64,000 nucleotides of DNA from Macrocystis pyrifera (GCA_031763025.1 JASSKH010000044.1:992001-1056000); one strand, 5' to 3'; positions 21,872 to 34,199 are shown, numbered from the stretch's first letter. Notes: generated by a model not told the origin, from the letters alone. Translations and numbers: made by a program.

Positions 21872-23627
21872 TGAGGTAGTCAGCACAAATAAGGAGCGTA
21901 CCAACAACGTTAATATTCTCGTAGATCGCCACACCTTTACTGAGTATGTTCCGAGTGTTGCGCTGGTTGGAAAATTACAGTCAGGATTAGATATGGACGC
22001 ATGCCCGATAGGTTCGAGTCAAAGAGTTGAAAGCGATGCGAGCGTTACAATAGAAACGAGCCGTTTGCCGCCGATAAATCCACCCAATCCCGATCAATCA
22101 AACGCGGCAGTTTTAGATCCGTCTGAAGAGTCCGCAGCCGATAACGGTATACAAGAATCGACGAGTGTTAACTTAGATGCTGCGGCCGCTGCACACCGAT
22201 TTGGAGAGTTTTTTTATGTCAACGAAGCGACGTGGAGTGGGCTGCAGCTCAGCAAGAAGACCTTCTTGCGACCGCCACCATGAGATATGTGGAGACTGAG
22301 GACATGAATTCGGCGTCAGCATTTACACTTACCGACACAGAAGCAGGTCAGTTTATTATAATTCGCGTCAGAAAATTTGCTAAGCAAGGTACCATCATGA
22401 AACTAGCAGACGAAACATCTTTATTGGTCAAGCGTAGCACGAAACAACCCGCGCATCGCCCCGCGCGAGTAAGTGGTAAATTCGAGCGTTTATTACGTGA
22501 CGAAACCACGCGCGTTTACGTACCGTTTTCGCTGCGTCCTTGGGTTTTATAATCTGTACACAGAGAAGGATTTCACCTTGGCGAACAAGTTACATTAGCA
22601 TCGGTCGAACGATATTATTGGCGGATAGGAATGTCAGCGAGTGTGAAATGGTGGATTCGTCATTGTCTTGTATGACAAGCCGCAACAATTACACGCCGTA
22701 CGCCACGATGGCCGTTAATTTCACTCCCGCTTCCATCTTCGCCGGGGGAGATGGTATCGTTCGATATTTTAGGTCCGTTACCAACAACCAAGACTGGAAA
22801 TAAGTACATTCTCTTAATCGTAGATCTATTTAGTCGTCATGCAGAACCATACGCGTTATCGGCCAAAGAGAAAACGGCAAAGGGATGTGCAAGTCTGTTG
22901 GCAAACGAATACGTGACGAGATGGGGATGCCCTAAACTATTGCTTTCAGATAGAGGGACCGAGTTTACGGCACAGGTAGCAAAATAAATATAAAATATTT
23001 TGGGGTCAAAGAAATGACTCACGTGTTCTTTCTATCCCCATACGAACGGATGTGTAGCAAGGTTGAACCATACTGTATGTCAAATATTGTCTCATGGTGT
23101 AAGCTCAAAACAAGATGATTGGGATGAGTATTTACTACAAGTAGTGTACGCTCATAACAACCACATTAGCAAGGCCACTGGATTAGCACCGAACGAGGTA
23201 CACATTGGTAGATATCCACGACTACCTATGACTTTGTTGTCTTCCCAAAAGCAGATAAGAGGAGTACAGAGTTTGAAACAAGGCGAGTTGGACTATTTAC
23301 AACTAATGAAAGACAAGCAACAAGCTGCATAGCGTTTAGTGGTCGAAAGCGATCGTTTAACTAAGGAAGAACATCGGGAAAACAACAGTAAGATAGACGA
23401 TATCATACATAAACGTCCAGTATACGAGGTAGGTCAATGGGTTTGGGTATATGATATACAACATGCGTTAGCCACTCCAACAGGTCAGAAAGCATTAGAC
23501 AAAGAAGCTAGAGAAGGACGTATTAAGGCAAAACTTGCGAACAAGTGGACAGGACCGTATAAAATATTAGGTGTAGGGCCTTGCAACGTAGAAGGAAGGA
23601 TAGTAGGACACAAGCTGTTATATAGAC

Positions 23628-24395
23628 ATGCCACATGATAACAAGACTAACCCCCGAGTATCCGTCCTTCGTTGTAAGCGTTGTTTTCGACCACATGAAA
23701 AAGGAAACGAACCCAGTTTCTTGCCGTGGGAATTATGTTCCTATGTACTGAATAAGTTTTCTGAGCTAGCTCCGGCTTTTTATATAACGACAGAAGATGT
23801 AGACATTGAATTAGATTCACAACGTGCGCAATCGTTGAAAATCGAAGCACATCGGTTAAATAGGGGGCCAGGAGGAACCCTCAATATTCATTTCGAGACA
23901 GTACGGAAAGGACACGAAATGTCAACTTGGGAACATGAATCGAGCATGGCGCAGTATGATGGAAATATAGTTAGGAAGTATTGGTGTAGTGATGGTATCA
24001 ATCAGGTAGGAGCCAATAACCGGCGGTTTCGAACGTATCAACGCCTCTCCGCACTACGTCCGGAACACCGCTCTCGTAGCATTATTTTTTGTCCGCCAGG
24101 TTACGCGCTGTCGAGCAGCACAAGGCATGGACCGCAATTGTTGACGAAGGACATGGAAGGAGCTCATATCTACTTCACGATGGCGAGAGAAGGATGGCAG
24201 ATCGGAGTCATTCAAAGCGTCTCAACGGAGGAGGACATCAAGCTACCCTATACCGTCAATTTTTTGGACTTGGATAAACGTTTTAATGTGGCTTTGAAGG
24301 AGGAAAATTATACGATAGAATTGGAAGCAGCGCCGTCGCCTTGGTGCTATCAGATGTTTGTCAGGACGAAGAGCGTCAAGCGAAGGATGGTTTGA
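23628..24395 (+). CDS. Gypsy C-terminal extension (chromodomain-like plus unknown domain)
   Basis: This 255-codon frame follows the integrase C-terminal block. About residues 60-135 resemble a chromodomain: IEAHRLNRGPGGTLNIHFE, then TWEHESSM ... IVRKYW, the usual WE...L...Y-W ending. About residues 170-250 form a second compact region (HIYFTMAREGWQIGVIQS ... NFLDLDKRFNVALKEENY). It looks like a small beta-barrel of the Tudor or SH3 class. Chromodomains in gypsy integrases bind histone marks and steer insertion. The role of the second region is unknown. It belongs to an old, broken element. Confidence 0.5.
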   Translation: MPHDNKTNPRVSVLRCKRCFRPHEKGNEPSFLPWELCSYVLNKFSELAPAFYITTEDVDIELDSQRAQSLKIEAHRLNRGPGGTLNIHFETVRKGHEMSTWEHESSMAQYDGNIVRKYWCSDGINQVGANNRRFRTYQRLSALRPEHRSRSIIFCPPGYALSSSTRHGPQLLTKDMEGAHIYFTMAREGWQIGVIQSVSTEEDIKLPYTVNFLDLDKRFNVALKEENYTIELEAAPSPWCYQMFVRTKSVKRRMV

Positions 24396-24400
24396 GATAG

Positions 24401-25226
24401 GAGTGTTCGATGGGTATCTTTTTTTTTCTCTCGAAGTCGGGATGGGTTGGCACTCAGGTGGGCCGACAGGACGCTCTTTTTCAGGAAGGGTTGCATTCTG
24501 GGTGGGCCGGCTGGTTATATAAGCAAGAGGGTCGGGGAGCATTGGAACCGACAGACTCAACACCGCCATATTTTGTTGAGGAGACGTTCAGGGGTAGTTT
24601 GAACTCGAAACTGGTAGTTTAGACACTTACAGATTTGTTGAAGCTGCCGTTTAATGAAGAGTGTCCAGAGCTAGGCGAATCATGCATTGGGGTTACGGCG
24701 GTTGCCGGGGAGCCATAGTATTCGCTGAGAACCCCCTTACTACTACACTAAGGATAATGTACGAGCATTGAGCGATAATACCATGTTTGAGTCATGCGAG
24801 GAATGAATTGTCAGGTTGCCACCCCACGCTACTTTGGGGGGCATGGGTGAGTAGGGCATAACCTGACATTTTCAGTTTCTGGCCATGGTCATCGTTTGGT
24901 TGCGGCAGTTGTCTTTTATTATAGTGGTTTGGAGTAAATGGGTTATACTGGAAGGGGGTTGTAACCGGTCCAGGATTCCCCTGCGGAACAGCTCATTCAG
25001 AAAAAGGGGTAGACTAGGAAGGAAGTATTCACAGTAAGAGGTACCACGATTTGATTGAATGAAGGGGTCTGAAAGAATTAAGGGTTTCATTAGATGTAAA
25101 TTTACCACGCCGTTCTTTTAATTATCATCGATTAAAGAGAAAGTTTGCGGACACAACTTCTTACTTTTGAGGTAGTTGCTTTTGAGTCTAAAAACACTTT
25201 ACACTACTCAAAAGCACGGTGGGCCA
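24401..25226. other. No gene seen
   Basis: Anonymous sequence. An imperfect inverted repeat TGTCAGGTT ... AACCTGACA lies at 24809-24868. It may include the 3' end of the gypsy remnant but no LTR partner was found. Confidence 0.35.
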
Positions 25227-25505
25227 ATGTTGTAAGAAGTTACTACGCCGGGTTATCAATTGGGTGGACAATCGGAAAGGTCGTCCATCATAGGAGGCGG
25301 CATGAGCAAGTGGCCCCCAAGAAAAAGCAGATAATATTATCCGGTCGTGGTCGTCATCATATGAGCAAAATATACTTGGATAAGATCGGAATCTTAGACA
25401 TATGCGCCAATTAGATCAGGAAGATAGGAATTTAATAATTCGGGGCACGAATACGGAATTATGTCGACGGTTGTGTCGACGATGCGGAAAGAACATGGGA
25501 ATACG
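25227..25505 (+). repeat. Coding-like dispersed repeat, copy 2 (no SINE)
   Basis: Closely similar to 5444-5615 joined to 5945-6052. It preserves the empty site of the SINE found in copy 1: the sequence passes directly from GGAATCTTAGAC to ATATGCGCC. The first part stays open in the same frame as copy 1 (RSYYAGLSIGW, VAPKKKQ). Family unknown. Confidence 0.6.
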
Positions 25506-27496
25506 AGTTAATAGTATATTTCAATGAATAGGTTCATTGTAAGAAATAATGAAGAACGGAAGGACATTTCATATATTATTCATATAGTACTTGGTCGATG
25601 GTAGGTCCGGAATGAATTGGTAGCTTACGACAGTTTAGAAACGCAGTTAGATGATGCCATCTTCTTGTCCAATGGGGGTTTGACCGGGAGATGATTGGTC
25701 AGTCGATACAAGTAATTAGATAGGATAAACAGCACAGCTTGCTGAGAGAGATGGGTACCTCGCCCCCCCCATGGTCAGAATTGAGTTTGGGTCCGTCCTT
25801 CTCGTCAGCAGCATCGTCTATCAGCATCGACGATAGATCCGACAGAGGAGTATTCGCGGGCAGAGGTTGGCGCAAGACAGGCAGTACAGCAGAAGAGTGA
25901 CGATTGCGAAGAACGCGAAGAAAAGGCAAGGGTTGTTTCTGTGTGAAGATTTGGTTGTGCTTGAGAACGGAGAAGGAGGCGGAAGGAGACTGAATAATCA
26001 TAAGAGCATTTCTGTTTAATTGACTGAGTGACCTAGAAGCAACGCCTTTCATCACAAGATCTCGACGGGAACCTGTCATAAACGTGGTAGGATTTGTGAC
26101 CGCTTACTGAATGGACAAGAGTGCCCGGCTAGCGAGGTTATCAAAGGCCAGCGAGGAGTATCGCGCGCATCGTTAAATAAATCTAGACCGGTGCGCAGCC
26201 AACCATAGGCCAGGAGTGCTTCGTGGGTGAGAGAAACCAGTTCCCGAGTACTCTTCTAAAAGAAATTGATGAGATACTGCTTTCGTAGGCTTGAAATCTC
26301 GATTAGCCTGGATAAAACCCACTCGCGGTAAACCTAGTTCACTTATTATTACAACGATGCATAGCGATCACTATTAATGCTTGTGATCAGACAGAAAATC
26401 TGTGAAAAAAACCAACCGTTCCACAAATCACGAAAAACTGCTGATATCGGCTTATTCCTCGTCAAAAGTTGTGTTAACCCTTTCACGAATATCATGTTTA
26501 GTGTGTAGTGTTATAAGTACTATAGTACCGGGTGAGTACTGTTGTAGGTGCGAAGATCTGGGTACTGGGTACTAAATACTGAGTACTCAGTACTGACTAC
26601 AATAAAAATTGAATATACATGTTGTTTTTACCAAGTTTGACGGGTGCCCCTGTAACCTAGCCAGGACCTGTAAAAATATAGTCTTGTACGCTAAGGACTA
26701 TAATCCGCGGGGCATACCAACATGGACACACACTGCTGCATTGCTGCACAAGTAGTTATCCACCACCACCACATAACTGGAACACTGTAAAGTACGAGTG
26801 TACATGGCTGTATGTACAAGGGCGGCGGGGAAGCACGGATGCAAACTTCTGGACTTTTCGTGGCAATGTCCGCGTCAACGCCGCGCGGCATGTCCCGGCA
26901 GTCCAATGTGTTTTACACCCCTGCGGCGCAGCCAAAGACAGCGGGCCGAGGTCCACAATAATTGTGCCGAGCGTTCGGACCGTCGACGGTACGGTATACT
27001 ACTAGTAGCGACGAAGTGAACGGCGCGATCGACCGCGAGCGAAAGCGCGAACGATGGTGAGACACAATTTTATAACAACAACGACGGTCCACCGATCGAC
27101 GGCGTGAGCTTACAGGTGACTGATGTATAGTATTGTAGTACTCTACAGTGTAAATATTAACAGAGGGATATGGACCTTGCGGCAGGTAGATAAACTGTAC
27201 CATAATAGGTAGGTTACTGCTACTTTTGCTGCTGCTGAGGTCACCGCTCCTTTTAGGTTTGACTCTTTGGGACCGGGAACGATACTGCACATTTTAATTA
27301 CCAATACTTTTTCTGCAGGGTATTGCTGCTTGCTTCTGAGATCGTTACTACTATTACTGTGATACTGTACATAAACATACATACCCGGTACGTTGAGCAT
27401 GTTATCAAGGCACGCGAAAATATGTTTACTGCTGCTGTAACTAACTGTACGAATATGGGGGTAATATTGCTATTTTCGACATCGGTGTCGTAATTT
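25506..27496. other. No gene seen
   Basis: Anonymous DNA with a cluster of GTACTG/GAGTACT phrases near 26515-26605. Minus-strand frames at 25699-26079 and 26913-27290 show no family resemblance. Confidence 0.35.
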
Positions 27497-28165
27497 CTTG
27501 TTTGCGACACGGTGTCGCAAATAAGCGGCTTATTTGCGGCACCGCGGCACGTTCACGGCACATACCTCACATTGGCTCCGCACCGCTAGGGATGTGTTGG
27601 CATGATGCACGGCTATTATCATTGAAGCTATTGCATGGCCGAAACGGCCCAGGACTCGACAAGATATCTCGCATCCTGGTGTATCCGCCAAACGTTCGTA
27701 TCGTTGTCTCAAATAAGCCTTATTGCGACCCGCGTGTCGCAAATACCGTATTTGCGACAACGCGACGTGGTTGCTGCACACGCTCCGGTTCGGCAAAGGA
27801 CTACCATTATATTCTCAGCATGATGTAGGGCTACCATTGACGCTATCGTGTAGCAAAGACGGGCCAGTACTCGAGGAGGTATGGGGTATCCTGGTGCACC
27901 CACACAATCTTCTGGCTGGTGTCCCAAAATATGGTACTTGCGACGCCGCGACGTGGTTGCCGCACACACTCCGAATCGGCAACGCACTACTAGTAGAGTC
28001 TCAGCATGGTGTAGGGCTACCATTGAAGCCATCGTGTACCCAAAACGGGCGAGTACTCGAGGGTATATGGGGTATGCTGGTACAGCCCGCAGAATCTTCT
28101 GGCTGGTGTCGCAAATAAGGCTTACTTGCGACACGCGTATATATCCGGAACGGGCCAGTACTACA
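27497..28165. repeat. Tandem array of about 190-220-bp units with TGTCGCAAATA palindromes
   Basis: Blocks like TTGCGACxxCGCGACGTGGTTGC recur at about 27534, 27752, 27938 and 28126 (spacings about 218, 186 and 188). The unit includes TCAGCATGxTGTAGGGCTACC, a GGGCGAGTACTCGAG-like stretch and a TGTCGCAAATAAGG / TTATTTGCGACA palindrome. Open frames on both strands come from the repeat. Confidence 0.8.
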
Positions 28166-29276
28166 AGAGTAAAGGTGTGATACTATTAGTTTGAGTTGAA
28201 GAGGCCTCTGTGTTGAGACTTCGATCTGATCTGTTTGAACGCTGAGCAGGCAGGGTTTTCGCCGGCCAGACACTTTTTTATTTTATTTTCTTGATCGAGG
28301 GACCTTCCTTGGAGAGACTCGTTCGTGGTGTCTTGTGAGCACGTGTACGAGAGCGAGCAGCTAGCTGCGAGTGTGGACGGAAAACCTTGGGGACCATGTC
28401 GGAGGGCATGGCAAGCGTGGCCGGACAAGCCAACACAGGAGCGAATCGCCAAGATCGGTACCTCTGGTATGTCGTAGCACAGTAAGACGTTGCAGGGGAT
28501 GTGTACTACTGCTGTAGCACAGTGTGACGTTACCCGGGATGTTGCGCCCTCGGTGGTATCATTATGTTCGCAACTTGCAAACCCATGCGTACAGCAGTGA
28601 TGGGCTGGTAGTGTGTGCTCGCGGGAATATTATACCAGACGCGAGTATGCATACTTTCGTACTTTTGCTTGGTACCAAACTCGAAGAAAGGCACGATTAA
28701 TAAGTATGACGGGTTCAGCAGAAGTGCGGATACAGTAGCAGGGTTCGTGCAGTGGCCGTGCGATCTTTCAAGTGCTCGTACCATTAGTATAGAGTGTTTG
28801 CGATTTTTGTTTTTTTACTTTTACTTCTCGAACAATTCTGCCAATGTAAATTTTTGAGGTAAATTTATGAAAAAAACGGCCGACAAGGCGAAGTAAGGAT
28901 TTCAGCGAAAGCTACGGTAACGTTTGGCCCCCTGTTTCATTGGCCTACACGTACCGAGCATTATCCCGAAGCAGAACGCTACTCAAATCTCGAAGGATCA
29001 AAACACCGAGCATCTTCCATGCCACCATGCTGCTTGCCGTACGCATCACGACAACCGTTGGGAGCACAGAGGCTCGAGAGGTGTAGCTTGGGTATAGCGC
29101 GCACGAGCGGCGTTCGATTGTGTCAGCGGGCCGCTGCCGCTGATACGGTACACGCTTTCGCCCGCTTGGTGACGACGTGGAGGACGCGTCGTCCCAACAA
29201 ACGACTCGTACTCGTGCTCGTACAGAGCGCGACAGCATGACAGCTCATGTATCATTCCGACTTCACCATACTGCGG
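28166..29276. other. No gene resolved
   Basis: Anonymous sequence with short open frames. A GC-rich stretch at about 29000-29240 is open on both strands, but there is no splice or family support. Confidence 0.35.
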
Positions 29277-29435
29277 CTGCAGCAGCAGCAACAGCAGCAG
29301 CATCAGCAGTCGCGAAGGCGGCGGTGGCGGTGGCGGCGGCGGCGGCGGCGGTGGCGGAGCGGAGCGCACCGGCGCTCTGGCGTGGGTACGCCGAGCGCAG
29401 CAGCAGCAGCAGCAGCAGCAGGAACAGCAATCAAA
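29277..29435. repeat. CAG and GGC trinucleotide repeats
   Basis: Runs of CAG (about 29279-29311 and 29398-29423) flank a GGCGGT/GGCGGC run (about 29320-29358). Frames across them are poly-Gln, poly-Ala or poly-Ser. Confidence 0.8.
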
Positions 29436-30489
29436 AATCGGAAGCTGGTTAGTGCGGGTGCTGGTGCTGGTGCTGACCCTGTATATTTTTGTTTCTCAAG
29501 CTGCCCCTAGCTGCCACTATCGCCAGCTAGCTGCCGCTTGCTGTGCTGCTGCCTGTAGTCGTGGGATGGCAACGGTGGCTTCGCAGTCAACTCCGCCGCC
29601 GAAACGTTTCTGGGCTGCCGCTGTATCTTTTCCGTTCTTCTTTTGTTTATTTGCCGCGTTGCGTCACCTTCCCACTTCCCTTCTTATTTTCGGAGGCGTC
29701 GCCTGCAGGATTTGGTTTACCTCACTCGCAAACACACCGAAATCAGGAAGGGAAGGAAATTCACTTTTTATAGCGGAAGTAAACTTTTTTTTTAATACTT
29801 CTATCGCAAACACTCTAATAATGCAAAATATCATACCTCATGCGAGACTTTTATCGGTGGTATCAAGCACAAGAAAAGGATATATGAGTAATACTGGTAC
29901 AACATGGCGTATACAGCAGTGTTCGTGCAGCAGTGGTTGTAAGTACGATTTGTTAAATGCTCGTACCGGGGTACACTACTAATGTATGGCATGGCGTTTT
30001 CCGGAAACTGGGGCGTGTGCAGTATTCTGGTAGAGCGTACTCTGAGCTACTTGCGCTCTGATTGTTTCTTGGTGGTATAAGATGATCAGAGCATACAGGC
30101 TGTGTAGCTGATAACGGTGGTAACTGGTATTTTATGGTCCTTCGCTACGATAATACGTGAATTGCGGTCTAACTGGTACCAGTTGCTCTACTGTAGCTTA
30201 CCTACCTATGGTGGTACAATTTGCTTGTCGCGATTCGGGGGGGTCGGGGGGGTCGCGCGCGGATGATTGTAGAAGGTCAATCACAGGGCAGGGGCCGAAA
30301 TTGCCCCATCCATTGTTTTTTTCTGCTAGTATGTTGCTTCCCCCGCCATGTCCCGTGTCGTTCATTCGTGGGAAATTTTGTCGCGCCGGTTAGAGGCCTC
30401 CGTGGGTGCGCCGCGTATCGTCGCCAAAGCAGCTTGCATGGGAACTCGTTTCTTGATGTGCGTGGTACCCATCCACAGTAGGGGACGGT
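29436..30489. other. No gene seen
   Basis: Anonymous sequence. A 176-codon plus-strand frame at 29452-29982 lacks family resemblance. A short GGGGGGTC-type run occurs at about 30235. Confidence 0.35.
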
Positions 30490-31610
30490 GTCCCGTTGCA
30501 GTGCGCGCCTCTGGTTCAGCGAAGCATGTGTCACTATTTGACTCCCTTGTCCGTGTTTCGTGTGCCGTTCATCCGGGGAAGCATGTGCCAAAAATTGGAC
30601 TGTGTGCTGTTGCAGCATGTGCGTCTGCTTAAGAAACTACAGGTGTCGCGACTCGTCGGCGTCCTTGTGCATAATGCATTAGCCGTTATTTCGGGGCAAG
30701 TTTTCACCAGCGGGTTCGTGACCTTCGTGGGTACACCACGTATCGCCGCCGAAGCGGATTTCGTCGGTTCTCGTTTCTTCGTCCGCGTAGCACCCTTCCA
30801 CAGGGGGGACGATGTGCCGCCGCAGTGTGTGTGCCTGCTTCAGCGAAGCAGGTGTCGCATCTTGTTGACTTCCTGGTCCATGTTTTGTGTGCGGTTCACT
30901 CGGGGCAGCGTGTGCCACAAGTTGGACCATGTGCTATTGAAGTGCGGCGCGTCTGTTTCAGCCAAGCAGATTTCGCAACTCCTTGACTCCCTTGTCCGTG
31001 TCTCGTGTGCCGTTCATCCGGGGAAACATGTTCCACGAGTTGGACTGTGTGCTGTTGCAGCATGTGCGTCTGCTTCAGCACTAAAGGTGTCGCGACCCGT
31101 CGGCTTCCTCGGGCATATCACCAGTCGACAAGAGGACGGTGTGCTGTCGCAGTGTGTTCGCCTGCTTCAGCGAAGCAGGTGTCGCATCTTGTTGACTTCC
31201 TTGTCCGTGTTTCATGTGGCGTTCATCCGGCGAGACGTGTGCCACAAGTTTGACCGTGTGCTATTATTGCAGTGCGTACGTCTGTTTCAGCGAAGCAGGT
31301 GTCACTCTTTGACTCCCCGTCCATGTGCCGTGTGCCGTTCATCCGGAGAAGCATGTGTCACAAGTTGAACCGTGTGCTGATGCAGCATGTGCATCTGCTC
31401 CAGCGCTACGCGTCCATGTTTCGTGTGCGTTTGTCGTTCATCCGGGGAAGCGTGTGCCACAAGTTGGACCGTGTGCTATTGCAGTGCGTACGTCTGTTTC
31501 AGCGAAGCAGGTGTCGCAACTCTTTGGCTCCCCGTCCATGTTTCGTGTGCCGTTTATCCGGGGGAGCATGTGGCACGAGTTGGACTGTGTGCTGTTGCAG
31601 AAGTAGCCCA
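30490..31610 (+). repeat. Minisatellite-like array of about 100-120-bp units
   Basis: Phrases such as TGCCGTTCATCCGGGGAAGC, GTGCCACAAGTTGGACCGTG, GTGCTATTGCAGTGCGTACG and TTTCAGCGAAGCAGGTGTCG return repeatedly. Examples of the CATCCGG block are near 30570, 31013, 31220, 31340, 31438 and 31556. Spacings are about 100-120 bp, with longer interruptions. All three plus frames are open for long distances, including one of 290 codons (30496-31368). The unit simply lacks stops, so I treat this as repeat rather than gene. Confidence 0.75.
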
Positions 31611-31639
31611 GGACACAAGGGAGTACGTTCAATTGTGTG

Positions 31640-33115
31640 AGTACCGACGGAGAAAACGATGCCGGAGCCAACGCGTGGCCATGATGCCAACTCGGTTACT
31701 GTGGCCTTGCGAAATGCTCGAGATTGGCCTCCAGAACATGAAGCAGGCATACAGCGCAGGGAATAGATTGTTGCTGACAGTGGTGGATCGGACCAGCAGC
31801 TTTTAGCTTGCGCACCTGTTAGAGTCTAAGGATTCTGTGCGCGTGACGAGTACAATGCTGGAGCTGATACTTATGTTTGGAGTACCGCTGTCGATTAAGA
31901 GCGATGCCAAGATGGAGTTTACCACCAAGGTAGCGGCCCGCCTGTACCAGTGGCTGAGGGTGGAGTTGGATCATGGTTTCGCTAACCACCCTCACAGTCG
32001 GGGAGTCGTGGAAAACGATGGGTGCGTGGCCCCGGACGGTCTGAGGAGAACTTTAAAACTTTGTCGGGCAAGGTGGGACGACTACGCGAGGGCGACTATA
32101 TTCAAAGAACTACGCAGGGCCCGTGCCCCCCCCCGGGTGGGACACCCTTGACGAATTCATTCGGCTGCGACACGTTTTCAAACCTGGTGGCTCTTACTCC
32201 TGCGCTGGACGGCGATAGGTTACGAACTGGGTTTGGTAATTTCGTTGCAGAGAGACACCAGGCGTTCCTGGAACTGCGGAAAATCTTGACTAGGCAGCAG
32301 GAGGACACTAATAGGCGAGGCGCACGCCGCCATGCGGCCATTTGGCGGCACTTCCCAGGCGAAGGGGCGCGAGTCGGAGACCTGATGCTGATAAAAGAAG
32401 CAGACATCAAGATGGGGTGGGAGGGTACTCACGCCAAGTTAACACATGAACAACAAACAAGGCCGTGGCAGTTGGGAGCCATTGACCAACCGGGCGTCAG
32501 CTGCAGGCAACAATGCGTGGCTGCCGGATCCAGAGAAGGACGGTTTCGGCGGCCGACATCAAGATTTTTCGCTTGCAGCCAGAGCATTCTGCGCCACGTC
32601 GTTGAGGACGAATTCGGGCATCTGGCATGGGGTGCGAACGTGTGGTTGGCAGATTTGTTGACGGTAGAGGTGCCGCTCTACCCTCTAACAGACCGGCGAG
32701 TCATGGGAAGCGCGAGAACAGGGTAGGAGTGGGGGTACCGGGGGCGATACCAAAGCGAGGAGAAAAGTGGGCGTGATTACCGGAAGGGGAAGTGCGGGGC
32801 ACTTTCACCCCGCCGAAATCGACGTCTTCCATGCCCGGTGAGAAGCGTACAAGGGAAGGGACTGGCGCCCCCGGCCCCCAGAACCACTGCCGACGAAGAG
32901 GTTGACCAGAAACTGCGACCGAGAGCACTGCAGGATTTTCCGACCGGGACGCAGGTCAGGCAATCGTTTGCAGGGTTTGATGGGGATAGCCGAGTGGCCT
33001 TCGGAACGGTTTGTGACCCGTACTGGCAAGTGCGATGCCCTAACGAAGACTGGAAGGAGCTTGACCTCAGCGAAGTGACTCCTGCGGAACACCGCAGAGC
33101 CGTGGGCCAGGGGTG
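31640..33115 (+). mobile_element. Ty3/gypsy integrase remnant with Tudor-like tail
   Basis: Plus-strand frames carry an integrase core: LLTVVDRTSSF with the first Asp, IKSDAKMEFTTKVAARLYQW with the second, and NHPHSRGVVENDG with the Glu. A C-terminal segment follows (RHQAFLELRKILTRQQ ... GEGARVGDLMLIKE). Further on, at about 32930-33095, GTQVRQSFAGFDGDSRVAFG, TVCDPYWQVRCPNEDW and KELDLSEV have the shape of a Tudor-like reader domain. Old and broken with several breaks. No LTRs found. Confidence 0.65.
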
Positions 33116-34199
33116 ACTCCGCCATCAACAGGCGGGGAACAGGAGCGGTTGGCCAGTGACGGTGCGACGAGGAAGCATTCGACTGGTGGGGGGGATCGTG
33201 ATTGCTCCGACGCACGTTGGCGTCGGGCAGGGGGGGTGCTACGGCCTTGAGGACCTGTACAGCGCGACAACGATACAAGCAGGATAATACGGCGCAAAAG
33301 AGCTGTTGTGATCAGTCTAATCCGTCGCGTCAATGTGTATGGGCAGAGGGCAAGCCTCTACTAAGCCCTTCTGCGCGCATATTATAGGAACAGAGAGGTT
33401 CACTGGTGTGAGAACGCCATTGATTTCGTGTAAAGAATCAGTAATGAGGTCATGGGACAATCCCGTGTTATTTTCGATAATCACCACCATCGAGAACGAA
33501 ATATAGTCACTGCCACTTGTTCTGCGATGCCTGTCCCATCACCCCCCAGCCCCTTTGGCGCTGCCTTGCCCGTTGTGCCCGTTATCGCGTTTGGTGCTCC
33601 ATTGATAGTCTGCTCTGGTTGTTCGCCACTACGGCCTTGCATCGACTATCGTCTGCGTGACCCGATCATCCCTGTACGGAAGCACGTTTCGAACTCTCAA
33701 ACATAAGGTAAGCCGGCCACCGACATCTAACGCGCGTGGGTTCGTTTTGGGGTCGGAAACCCTGCTGTATCAGTATATCGTGAAGGTTTCAATAGTACCG
33801 CGAGTAAAGTACAGCGCCAGCGCCATCTCCCTCCGGAAACGGCCTAGGAAAATATGAGAACCAACATTGAAATGATGAAGTAGTAATTACTATTAATACG
33901 CATTGTTATTGCACGGCCAAGGAACGGGGTTGGTGTGCTTATCCCACATGTGTGTGCTCTCAATTATTTGTTGTAGTTGGTCGGATTTGTATTATGAGGA
34001 GTTGGAACACCGCATATCGTTTGGTCTCTGCCTGACACCCCCTCGTGCTCATAACCTGCGAAAATATGGGCATTCTGTTGCGTGTTCTCGTTCATGATCC
34101 TTGCTTTTTCTCTTTCATAGCATGTGTGTGTCGTGTCTGTCATATCCAGTAGGATCCCATAGGGCAGAGCATTGTCTGTGTGCTCACTGCATGCGTAAC
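33116..34199. other. No gene seen
   Basis: Anonymous sequence with no recognisable family and no clear exons. Confidence 0.35.

Larger units (their letters stand above)
18874..24400 (+). mobile_element. Ty3/gypsy pol remnant with chromodomain-like tail
   Basis: In order on the plus strand: RNase H (FGAVLEQ ... LLYISRST ... ALVWAIKKLRVFVYG, about 18900-19140, with RPGKDNLIADAL at about 19225), a pre-integrase zinc region (22300-22720), and an integrase core (ILGPLPTTKTGNKYILLIVD ... LLLSDRGTEFTAQ, then the segment from 23063). The integrase C-terminal KWTGPYKIL block (about 23550) and a long C-terminal extension follow. The element is old and broken with many breaks. A separate LTR element (19512-21871) is inserted in it. 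No LTR pair of its own was found. Confidence 0.75.

Noticed and set aside
24809-24868. Inverted repeat TGTCAGGTT as a terminator or MITE
   Set aside because: The stem is short and imperfect, with no conserved copies or target duplication seen.
30496-31368. 290-codon open frame as a repeat protein gene
   Set aside because: All three plus frames are open across the same array, so the openness reflects the repeat unit rather than a chosen frame.
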